Shown here one piece after another: positions 50,001-62,000 of a DNA stretch of 64,000 nucleotides (position 1 is the first letter of the stretch; each line of letters begins with the position of its first letter). The stretch covers positions 218,895-282,894 of the forward strand of contig NW_005434595.1 in the NCBI RefSeq assembly GCF_000315625.1, given 5' to 3'. The notes beneath the pieces were generated by a model. It did not search any database. It worked only from the letters and a program-made list of their open reading frames with translations, and was not told where the DNA came from. The position numbers were made by a program, and so were the translations under genes. The DNA comes from Guillardia theta CCMP2712. Its lineage: Eukaryota; Cryptophyceae; Pyrenomonadales; Geminigeraceae.

Positions 50001-53000
50001 GTTCCAAGGGAATGTGGTATCAAAATACCGGTACTCTTGTTCTTCAAGTGGCAAATGATATCTCTAGCTGCTCAGTCCTGGAGTTCTCATTCTCCGTTTT
50101 CAATCCCACAGTCAGCAGCTGTTCATCGACAAGCAATCCTAATCTTCTTCACTGTCCGGTATCGCTGACCATCAACGCGTCTGAGGGAGTCTGCTATCCA
50201 ACCGAGTACATGGTTAATGGGAACGGGCCGTTAGCACCACTGTACGTCTTGCGTCCACAATGGACTTACACCGAGATCTTTCAGGCCAGCGCCTATCCGA
50301 ATGCAATCAATACCATCACAGTTAGATTCAGGACAAACGTCCCATTGTATTCAGATTGTCCCAGTTCCGTGTACGTGGTGATTTCAGGTTTGAACGACAA
50401 ATCTTGGAGTGACAGTAGTGCAACCCTGAATACTCAGATTTCTTGGCAGACGATGGAAAGTGAACATCTGGTGATCCCCTCGACAGGTCCTATTCTCCTC
50501 CTGCCCCCGGCGTCTCTGGTGTGCGGAAACGGACAGCAGAGTCTGGGACCTTCATACTTTCAGGATCAGCAGAAGACTGTCTCTCAAGGAGACTGGAACA
50601 ACGGATTCAGCAATGTCAAGCAACCGACGAATCAAGACAGGACCCTGACCGTATACCCCCGAATGAACCTTGACAACGACACCATCTACTCCTTCTCCTT
50701 CAAGCTTGAAAACCCTGTCGTGCCTCAAAATGCAGTGCCTGTTTCGATCGCGGCCTATGGAATTCCAATACCAAAGACACTGATGAACGTCTCGCTTGCA
50801 AGGCCCTGCTGCTATCAGTGCGGCAAGCAAGGCCAGATCAACGAGACTTTCTCAGCTCCTCTCAAGGTCATCGACCCTTACTTCTGTGCCAAGACGATCG
50901 CTCAGTCTAGCACCACTCCCTGCAGCATCAACACCCTCACTGTTACATTGGCAGCAAATGTCCCGCTTCTAAGAAACCAGAGTCGCATCAAAATCTCGAA
51001 TTTGTTGGGTGCGGAGTATGAAACAGGAGAGATTCCATTGGTTGATGCTTCGGGGGGAGCCAAGCACAATGAGTTCTTTGGCAGCAGCTTCACATCATCA
51101 GTTGGAACCGCCTCATGGAACAACGAGACGAAGGAGCTAGAGCTTTACGTCCTTGCAGATACAGAAATAAGCTCCCAGTACATGATCGCTTTCAATGTCT
51201 ACAACGCACCGAATGCACAAGGTGCTGTGAAGGTTCAGATTGAAGCCATCGATGTAGGAAACAGCGGTTATGTGTTCCAGAACGGTGTTTCCATAGCCAA
51301 ATATGAAATGGATTACCCTGTTTATCCACAAACAAACACATATTTGTATTATCCGTTGTACATCCTACCGATCAATTTTACGTTGCTCGACGTTTCATCT
51401 AGCAGCACATACCCTTGCGTTGAAAACTACATTTCTATTGCTTTCCAGACTGATGCAGATGTAAATCTAAGGTGCTCACCTTCTTTGACCTTCAGCGGCT
51501 TTCCAAATCCATACGTGCTTGTTGACTCAACTCTCCGTGGACCGAATGCAGGAAGCTTTAGTTTTCAGAGCTGGGTAAGCAATGATGCTGCTTTGTCTGT
51601 AAGCCTTACGGAAACTTTGACTGCGAATACGCTCTACAACTTCAGCATCGCAGTTTACAACCCTGTGACCGGGGCCAGCAGAAGCAACGTCACTGCGTAT
51701 CTATCGCATTTGAGCTCAACGATGCGGCGAGAAGCTACCAATGTCTTGTTTACAGAAGCTGTCATCACGAGTACGCAAGTGTATCAGAGTAGTTCTATTC
51801 CTTGTGACGACAACAACACTCTGACAATCCAATATCAAATGAACGTTCCATTGTTTCAAGCATGCAATGCTGTCGTGAATCTGAAGAACCTGAAGGGCAC
51901 AGTCTCTCCAACTTCTAATCAGTCCACAGTTCTCTACTCCTTCGATCAAAACCCAGCAGTAGACGGATTGTCAGCCACATGGACAGGACAGAACGTACAG
52001 ATTGAAGTGGGAAATGAAATGCAAACTGCGAATATTGCTGAAGCTACCAGTTTCATGCTGCACATCAGAATAATTAATGGTTATGCCAGTCAAGCGTCTC
52101 AGACCATCTCCTTTGAGCTAATCCTTGCTTCCAGCAATTACAGCGCAACTAAGTCATTAACGCCTGCATTGACGGCAGATGCTAATTCAAATCACATTTA
52201 TTCCAGCGCCATGTACAGTGAGGTGAGCAGCACTGATTCCCTTCCTCTATACATCAGAGGAACATCTTTCACCTACACCTGGATCAACCAGAGCACCTCG
52301 TACCCCTGTGCTGAGAGCACCATCACCTTCGAGCTGACTCCCTCCGTCGATGTCCTCACCAACACCTACTGCCACACACAGGTCACCGTTGCTGGCCTCA
52401 ACGGATACCAGACACCAACCGACTACAACTTCACTGTCAGCAACCTGGCTGGAGACTTCTACAGCAACGGCCAGTGGACCAACGACGACACAGGCATGCT
52501 CGCGTTCTCGATCCAAGGAACACTCACAGCCTCGGAGAGGTACGGTTTTACCGTCAAGCTCCAGAACCCTGTCTACGCGCAGATGGCTCCCTCGGCTCCG
52601 ACGCTCAAGATCACGCCGCAGATGGCAACGGCAGTCAGCTTCCAAGAGCCGAGTATGTCCACGTACAAGCCAGGATACTTCGAGAACATCACCTTCTCCT
52701 TGTTCGTGAACCAGAGCTCGGCGTACCCCTGCGACCCCTTGAACCGTATCACGGTGCTCCTCGAGTCCAACGTGCCCATACCTAACACGTGCAAGCTCGC
52801 CAATGACAACATGACTTACACGCCGCTGATCACCCTGAGCGGTCTGATCAACTCCGACACCAACGAGACGTCGATCACTCTCTCGGGAGACAACACGTTC
52901 AACTCCCAGATAGCGACGTGGACTCGGACCACGGGTGAGCTGGTTCTTCCTAAGGTCGAGCTCAACGCCAACGAGGTCTACTCGTTCGATTTCACCTTGA

Positions 53001-56000
53001 AGAACCCAGCGACTCCTCAGAACGCCCCGCCAGTGTATGTCACCGCGAGCATCCTTGAGATAGCCAAGGGCGGGGCCCACCCTCGCGCAGACAATAACGG
53101 TCTAGTGCATCATCAGTTGACGGAGATGTCATATCCTTTGTACATCATGACGCCCAACATCACGTACTTGGATATCAAGCAGAGCTCACCATATCCTTGC
53201 GCATCGAATACTCTGACCGCTTCGTTGCAGTCGAACGTGATGCTGTACACTACCTGCTCACCGGAGTTGACGATCGCTGGTTTGCAGGGCAGCACTAGTG
53301 CGCAAGCTGACATACAAGTCACCTCCTCGGAAGTCGGGTTAGTTTCGTGGGACTACACGTCAGGACAGCTGGTGGTCAACGTGACTGCAGATGCCAAGGA
53401 TCTGAGCATCACGGTCATCCTGACAAACGGACCATCCAGCAAATCTTTGACAAGCATTGAAGTGTCGGGGTCGTTCACCGGCTACCACTGGGAAAACAAG
53501 CGATCTCAAACTTACAACGCCTTGGACGGCAGCAGCGGACAAGTGAGCGATTTTGCAGTGGTGGCGAGCTCCATTCCCAATTATGACTACCCGATGTACA
53601 TCATGCAGCCCACGATAAAGCAAGCGATCGCCAACCAATCCTCCCACGTTCCTTGCGATACAAACACCATCACTGTATCCCTCACCCTGAACGTCCACCT
53701 GTTCCAGAGCTGCTACCCCTTGATCACGTTGAAAGGTCTGGAAGGAATCAAAGGCAACATCACATCAATCTCGTACAGCTTGCCTGATGTCGACACATTG
53801 AGCAGCTCTGGCGGTCAACTCGTCTTGAACCTCACCGATGGAGATCCGTCCGTAGACCCTCTGCTACAGAGCAATCTATCATTCAGCTTCCAAGTAACCA
53901 ATCCGTCGACGAGTGCTCCTGCGGACCTCTCACTTGACCTCCATTATGCAAGTCAAAGGTCGTCTTACACCATCCCTCAAACAGGAGGATACACATGGCC
54001 GTTGTACTTGATGAACCTGGACTTCACCTACACCTGGATCAACCAGAGCACCTCGTACCCCTGTGCTGAGAGCACCATCACCTTCGAGCTGACTCCCTCC
54101 GTCGATGTCCTCACCAACACCTACTGCCACACACAGGTCACCGTTGCTGGCCTCAACGGATACCAGACACCAACCGACTACAACTTCACTGTCAGCAACC
54201 TGGCTGGAGACTTCTACAGCAACGGCCAGTGGACCAACGACGACACAGGCATGCTCGCGTTCTCGATCCAAGGAACACTCACAGCCTCGGAGAGGTACGG
54301 TTTTACCGTCAAGCTCCAGAACCCTGTCTACGCGCAGATGGCTCCCTCGGCTCCGACGCTCAAGATCACGCCGCAGATGGCAACGGCAGTCAGCTTCCAA
54401 GAGCCGAGTATGTCCACGTACAAGCCAGGATACTTCGAGAACATCACCTTCTCCTTGTTCGTGAACCAGAGCTCGGCGTACCCCTGCGACCCCTTGAACC
54501 GTATCACGGTGCTCCTCGAGTCCAACGTGCCCATACCTAACACGTGCAAGCTCGCCAATGACAACATGACTTACACGCCGCTGATCACCCTGAGCGGTCT
54601 GATCAACTCCGACACCAACGAGACGTCGATCACTCTCTCGGGAGACAACACGTTCAACTCCCAGATAGCGACGTGGACTCGGACCACGGGTGAGCTGGTT
54701 CTTCCTAAGGTCGAGCTCAACGCCAACGAGGTCTACTCGTTCGATTTCACCTTGAAGAACCCAGCGACTCCTCAGAACGCCCCGCCAGTGTATGTCACCG
54801 CGAGCATCCTTGAGATAGCCAAGGGCGGGGCCCACCCTCGCGCAGACAATAACGGTCTAGTGCATCATCAGTTGACGGAGATGTCATATCCTTTGTACAT
54901 CATGACGCCCAACATCACGTACTTGGATATCAAGCAGAGCTCACCATATCCTTGCGCATCGAATACTCTGACCGCTTCGTTGCAGTCGAACGTGATGCTG
55001 TACACTACCTGCTCACCGGAGTTGACGATCGCTGGTTTGCAGGGCAGCACTAGTGCGCAAGCTGACATACAAGTCACCTCCTCGGAAGTCGGGTTAGTTT
55101 CGTGGGACTACACGTCAGGACAGCTGGTGGTCAACGTGACTGCAGATGCCAAGGATCTGAGCATCACGGTCATCCTGACAAACGGACCATCCAGCAAATC
55201 TTTGACAATCATTGAAGTGTCGGGGTCGTTCACCGGCTACCACTGGGAAAACAAGCGATCTCAAACTTACAACGCCTTGGACGGCAGCAGCGGACAAGTG
55301 AGCGATTTTGCAGTGGTGGCGAGCTCCATCCCCAATTATGACTACCCGATGTACATCATGCAGCCCTCGATAAAGCAAGCGATCGCCAACCAATCCTCCC
55401 ACGTTCCTTGCGATACAAACACCATCACTGTATCCCTCACCCTGAACGTCCACCTGTTCCAGAGCTGCTACCCCTTGATCACGTTGAAAGGTCTGGAAGG
55501 AATCAAAGGCAACATCACATCAATCTCGTACAGCTTGCCTGATGTCGACACATTGAGCAGCTCTGGCGGTCAACTCGTCTTGAACCTCACCGATGGAGAT
55601 CCGTCCGTAGACCCTCTGCTACAGAGCAATCTATCATTCAGCTTCCAAGTAACCAATCCGTCGACGAGTGCTCCTGCGGACCTCTCACTTGACCTCCATT
55701 ATGCAAGTCAAAGGTCGTCTTACACCATCCCTCAAACAGGAGGATACACATGGCCGTTGTACTTGATGAACCTGGACTTCACCTACACCTGGATCAACCA
55801 GAGCACCTCGTACCCCTGTGCTGAGAGCACCATCACCTTCGAGCTGACTCCCTCCGTCGATGTCCTCACCAACACCTACTGCCACACACAGGTCACCGTT
55901 GCTGGCCTCAACGGATACCAGACACCAACCGACTACAACTTCACTGTCAGCAACCTGGCTGGAGACTTCTACAGCAACGGCCAGTGGACCAACGACGACA

Positions 56001-59000
56001 CAGGCATGCTCGCGTTCTCGATCCAAGGAACACTCACAGCCTCGGAGAGGTACGGTTTTACCGTCAAGCTCCAGAACCCTGTCTACGCGCAGATGGCTCC
56101 CTCGGCTCCGACGCTCAAGATCACGCCGCAGATGGCAACGGCAGTCAGCTTCCAAGAGCCGAGTATGTCCACGTACAAGCCAGGATACTTCGAGAACATC
56201 ACCTTCTCCTTGTTCGTGAACCAGAGCTCGGCGTACCCCTGCGACCCCTTGAACCGTATCACGGTGCTCCTCGAGTCCAACGTGCCCATACCTAACACGT
56301 GCAAGCTCGCCAATGACAACATGACTTACACGCCGCTGATCACCCTGAGCGGTCTGATCAACTCCGACACCAACGAGACGTCGATCACTCTCTCGGGAGA
56401 CAACACGTTCAACTCCCAGACAGCGACGTGGACTCGGACCACGGGTGAGCTGGTTCTTCCTAAGGTCGAGCTCAACGCCAACGAGGTCTACTCGTTCGAT
56501 TTCACCTTGAAGAACCCAGCGACTCCTCAGAACGCCCCGCCAGTGTATGTCACCGCGAGCATCCTTGAGATAGCCAAGGGCGGGGCCCACCCTCGCGCAG
56601 ACAATAACGGTCTAGTGCATCATCAGTTGACGGAGATGTCATATCCTTTGTACATCATGACGCCCAACATCACGTACTTGGATATCAAGCAGAGCTCACC
56701 ATATCCTTGCGATCACAATAACATCTCCTTCCACCTGGAACTCAATACGCTTCTTTTTGCAAGCTGTCCGACCTCTTTCAATTTCTCAGGACTTGACGGA
56801 ACTCTTACGAGCAGCTCTTCTTCGATGACTCTGTACGACCTGAGTGGTGTTGATGTTGCTGAGTCCTTATTTGACAACGGTAAGGGTCTCTTGCAGATCA
56901 AGACAAACCAAGATACGACTGACAAGGTGTTCACGTTTGTGTTGATGTTACGCAATCAGCAAGTTGCGAAAATGGCAAGTGGCATTCAGATTTCATCAAG
57001 ATTTTACAGCAGTGCTCGAGATGCATATGTTTCCTGGCCACAGCGCGTACAAGCTCCCAAGATGAATGTTGAAGATCCTATGTACATCATTCAACCGCAG
57101 TTCAATCTTTCATTTGCACAAACCAATCCGTACCCTTGTGATTACAATATGATTTACCTCAAGTATTCTCTTAACGTGCCACTGTTTGTAGCTTGTAAAC
57201 CAAAATTCTATCTAAGTGGATTGACTGGAAGTGCTACCTGGCAAGACGTTCTCGATCTCCAGACGCAGGATTCCACGACGGGAATATCAGCTGATGGCGA
57301 GACAAACTTTAACAATCAAATTTACTGGCACTATCCGAGTGGTGCTGTGAATTTCACAATATCCCAGGACGTTGGCAGTACAGTGCAGGTTGTTTTTCAA
57401 CTCAAGAATGGAGTGAATGCACAAGTAAAGGCATTGACAGACTTTGCCGTCTCGTTGTTTTACACTGAAGCAGGACTGCCTGTCAATGAAAGCTTGGCCA
57501 TTCAGTATGAGCAACAGTCCTTTACGCTGCTCGATCGCCTAACAGACACGTCTCATACAATGTCGACTTCCCAATCAAACTCGATATACATGCCAACCAC
57601 TAGTGAATACATTCCCATGACAATTCGGTTGTTGACGTTCAACTCCTATTCTTTGATTCAAAGCTCATCACTTCCAACCTCTTTGAATACAATTACAGTC
57701 AGTTTCAACCTCAACGTAGACCTCTTTCCCTCTTGCTTCCCCACAATGGCATTGTACAATTTAATTGGAGCATGCAATACCAACGAGACGATGTACACCA
57801 ACACTGTGCAACTGAGTGGTGATTCATCCAAGTTCATGAGTTTGCAAAATGTTACCGGCTATGCCGATTGGTATCAGAAGTCTGAGACTCTAAAGATGCA
57901 TGCATGGAATGACAACTCTGTTACTATTCTTGCCAACACAACCTACACGTTCTCCTTCAATGTCAGAAATCCAGCTCAGGCGCAAGGAAGCCCCTCGGTG
58001 ACCCTATGTGTGAACTTTCTTGATCAGATCAACACTGCTGCAACCTGTCAGGTCGATGTGCCAACAAGCAATGTAGAAACAAGTGTCCTTTACACACAAG
58101 GCCCCGTGTTCTTGGAGACCAGCGTCTCACAGACCACATCCTACCCCGGGCAGCTCAACTACGTCCAGATGAATCTCTCAGCAAATGTGGAGTTGAAGTA
58201 TCCGGTCACGTTCACAATCTCAGGGTTTGCTGATGTCTCGGTATTTGACACCATGACGGCATGGATAGAAATGGGTTCTAACAACTACACGGCTGCGAGG
58301 TTTCCGGATCGTAACAATGGCAAGTTGGTCCTGATTGTAGAGAGCCAGGAATTCGCCATGCCTGCGTCTGAGTATTTCTTGATTCTCCTGCGTTTCCACA
58401 ATCCTGGATGCGATGCTCCTAGTGCGCTGTGTGTACGAGCAAGTAACATCAAGAACTCCGTATGCAAGCTTGCGCACATTCCTCGCACCCCCTTGAAGAT
58501 TATTGGAGATTCTCCACTTCATATCATGAACGCAAACTTGACCAATGGAAAGATCAACTCTTCCTCTGTATTCCCTTGCGACCACAACACCATCACTGTG
58601 CAGCTATCTACCAACTTCCCCTTGGTATCTGGCATTCATAAAATCACCATCTCTGGATTGCGAGGGAACATACCAATGGGCCCGATGTCTGGCGATGTCC
58701 CTGTTTCTAGTTCCGGAGATGTCCTTGAAGCAACCGGGCAGTGGAATCAGGACACTGGAATGCTTATAGTTGGTGTTCAAGGATCATGGGAGAAGGACAC
58801 AGAATATACTCTCTCCTTCACCTTGATAAATCCATCATCTTCACAGGTACCATTTATTTCATGCTTGCTTGATTATGACTTTATTGTTTGCAGAGCTGTC
58901 TAGACACCTACGTTCAGATTGGACAAGTCTGCAACGCGAAACGGAAACTTGAGTCTCTGACGTCACCTGACTATCATGCTTCTTGCGGCCAGAGTTCGAT

Positions 59001-62000
59001 TCAAGCTTGTCCGTTGTTTGTCCAGCAACCTGAAATCTCATTCTGGATTTCGCAGCTGACCGCCAGTCCATGTTGGAACAATACAGTCTCGATTCAGCTG
59101 GAGTCCAACGTTCCTCTTGGCTTGTGCACTTCCTTGGTCACAATCTCAGGACTTCCCGAGGGTTTATCAGCGGAGCAGAGCTACACCATTCAGACGCTGA
59201 ATCAAGCCCTAGTCGTTGATGCTGCGAATGTGTTTCCAACATCGCCATGTACAAACTTCAGCATAAGCTTGAATTATGAGAATCTGCCTTACAACACATC
59301 AATGAGCGTGGTCAATGTCAACCTGTTGAATAGTTCTAATGGCTTCAGTGTATCAGCCGCTCGTGCCAACGACCTCTATGTGGACACAGTGGTCTTCACC
59401 AAGAAGAGCATCGGGCAATCAAACCCTTGGCCAGGGGCAAACAACACCATAACAGTGACTCTAGCATTCAACGTTCCCTTGCATTCCAACTGCACCTTGA
59501 TCAAAATTTCAAATTTGATCGGCGCCTGCATTCTTGACACCAAGGTTGCGCTGCACTCCCAGGACTCGAGCATGTTCATGTCTCAAGCCCAAGAGCAAGG
59601 CTATGCGGACTGGAGCGCAAACGTTGTTGATGGAGTGTCACATGGAGCGATCACGTTGAGACCGTCGCAGACTCTCGATGCCTTCACTCAGTACGTGTTC
59701 TCATTCGACTTCGTGAACCCATCGCAGGCTCAGAACTCACCGAGCATTGGAATTCAGACCTACATCAATGGCTACTCGAACGACCTCATCCCGATGGATC
59801 CTGATTCAACTTCGACACCAGCCTCTGCCTGCACCACCTTGAGCAGCTGCAAGTTTGTTCAGGGTGATGCATTGCCTCTGCAAATCTACGCACCCATGTT
59901 CCTCGTCAAGAATATCACTCAAGACACCGCTTATCCCTTGGTTGAAAATCAGTTGTCTGTGATTCTCATGACAAATATTCCGTTGTCTGCTCAATCAAGA
60001 GTCACAATCACTGATTTGAAAACAAATGAGACTTCTTCGGGAGAGATTAGTTTAACAGGAACCGACGCCGGCAAGTTTGGGAGTGTAGGTTACTGGAACA
60101 ATGAGTCTGATCGCATGACAGTAACAGTGACGGAGAGGATCGAAGCAGGACAGGTAGTCATGTTCACCTTCACGCTGAAGAATCCCAACTGCCCACAACC
60201 ATCTCCAGGAGTTTGTATCAGGGCAAGCATGATCCGCAACCCTTGTGATGTGAATGCTGTCACAATTTACCGCCAGCCAATGGACAAGGATGTTGTGGCT
60301 TGCCTCGACTTTGCTGCAAGGTACAGTCAGACAGCTGACAATGCAACTTGCTCAGCATTACCACGACTTCCGATGCAGCAAGGATATGCTGCTCCACTCA
60401 AGATTTTGCCATCTGAGCTTCATGTCTTGTACCTGAACGGCTCTGTGATTGATAACTCCTTTGAGATAACGATGTCCTTCTACACAAATGTGCCAATTCT
60501 AAATGGATCTGCTTTAGTGGTGACTGGATTGCCCTACTTGAGCTCATCGCAAGCGATGGTAGAAATGCCATTCACAGGAAGTTGGATGGTTGACAAGGAT
60601 TCCCTTGTCTTTACTTTGAGTGGCAACACTACTCCCGGAGTACCTTATTCAGCCAAGATAACGATCAGTCATGCAATTTGCTCATCGATGTACCTCAACA
60701 TCACCCTTAGCATCACAAAGATGTGCTTTGCTCCTGTCACGAACTTAGTGGCTTTGCAGGTCCATACATGGTTGCTCCAATCAGTCTCTGTCAACCAATC
60801 GTCTGCAATGGCACTTGGTGAGAACATGATTTATTTCGAAGTCACTTTGAACGAGCCACTTATTCTGGGAATGAACCTTTTGATCAAAGGACTGCCAACG
60901 GAGTATTTGACTGGTGGCTATTCTCTACACAATGTTGGCGGTAATATCAACAGTGAGTTCATGCTCGAGTCAAACGTCATCAACATCAGTGCAACATCAT
61001 CAACTGGCAACCAAGTCTATATGTTCTCATTCAAGGCCAAGAATCCGCTTTGTTGTCACTCATTCGCAAATATGACAGTTGAAATCGTCAGATGCCAAAA
61101 AATCCTTGACATGCAATACGCACATGTTCCAGAGAATGTGCTATACCGACCGTTCCAGACTTACTGTCCCTCTGTGCTCTATGGACCAATTCTATCTAAC
61201 ACTTCTAGATTGCCGTGCTCCGCTGAGAACTTCACAGTGAATGTATCTTTTACAGTACCCTTGTTTTCAGGTACAACCTTTCACTTGATTGGTCTTGAGA
61301 AGTTAAATTACACCGAACTCAGACTCAGCGGTCTCTCGTATGCCCCGTGCTCATCCTCGATGTATTGTGTGGAGCTGACAGAAGATATTGCACAAGAACA
61401 GGAAGTGATTGTTGAGCTGACGGCAATCACTGGAACTGAGTCGTCCTGGTGGACAAGCTCTGTGCAGCTGTTGGTGAATGGTACATGTCCTTTGCTCGAT
61501 CATACAATCATCAAACCGGGACAAGTGTTCCCAGTTGTCGAGCCTCTCAAGCTAACAGTACAGAACATAGCTCAGCAGACATACTTGCCGGGAGCTTTCA
61601 ACGAACTCACTGTCACTATCGCCACCAACTTTGCGGTCCCGCGAATGTACTGCCCCTCGCTGATGGTCTACATCAGCGGTTTGCAAGGAGCTTGCGTGCG
61701 AAATCCACCAACCTACACGAGCGAGGAGATCGCAAGCGCCAATTGGCAAGGAAATGGAGTCATTGAGATGGAGATTACAAAGCTCTTTGTGCTCAATACC
61801 TCTGATTTCGTTTTCTCGTTTGTGGTTCAAAATCCCGGGTTTGCACAAAAAGCGGCAGCTGTAAGCATCGAGGTGTCTGGAGGGTTGAATTTGCCGAGAC
61901 AAAAGATGAACTTCGGCACAAGCGACCTGATGCTGTATCCTCTTGTGGTGACTGGTCCGACCTTTGTGACCTCTGAGATTGGTCAGTCCACAAGTTTCCC

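Larger units (their letters stand above)
34155..58846 (+). other. 24.7-kb uninterrupted exon
   Basis: A single open stretch of 24,692 bp between an acceptor (TTTTCAG|GTCATGG) and a donor (TCACAG|GTACC). The flanking introns are only 45 and 47 bp. It holds about 54 module copies. Neighbouring genes have exons mostly of 30-200 bp, so this exon is exceptional for the region. Confidence 0.85.

Noticed and set aside
52247-56590. Three long antisense open frames (277-301 codons) at 52247-53080, 53930-54835 and 55685-56590
   Set aside because: They are copies of one another only because they lie opposite the 1,755-bp tandem units. The sense frame carries the module signature, while the antisense frame is an effect of G/C-ending codons.
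52268-56711. Regular repeats considered as a CRISPR array or transposon
   Set aside because: The unit is 1,755 bp, in frame and fully coding, inside a eukaryotic gene. There are no short direct repeats with spacers and no transposase.
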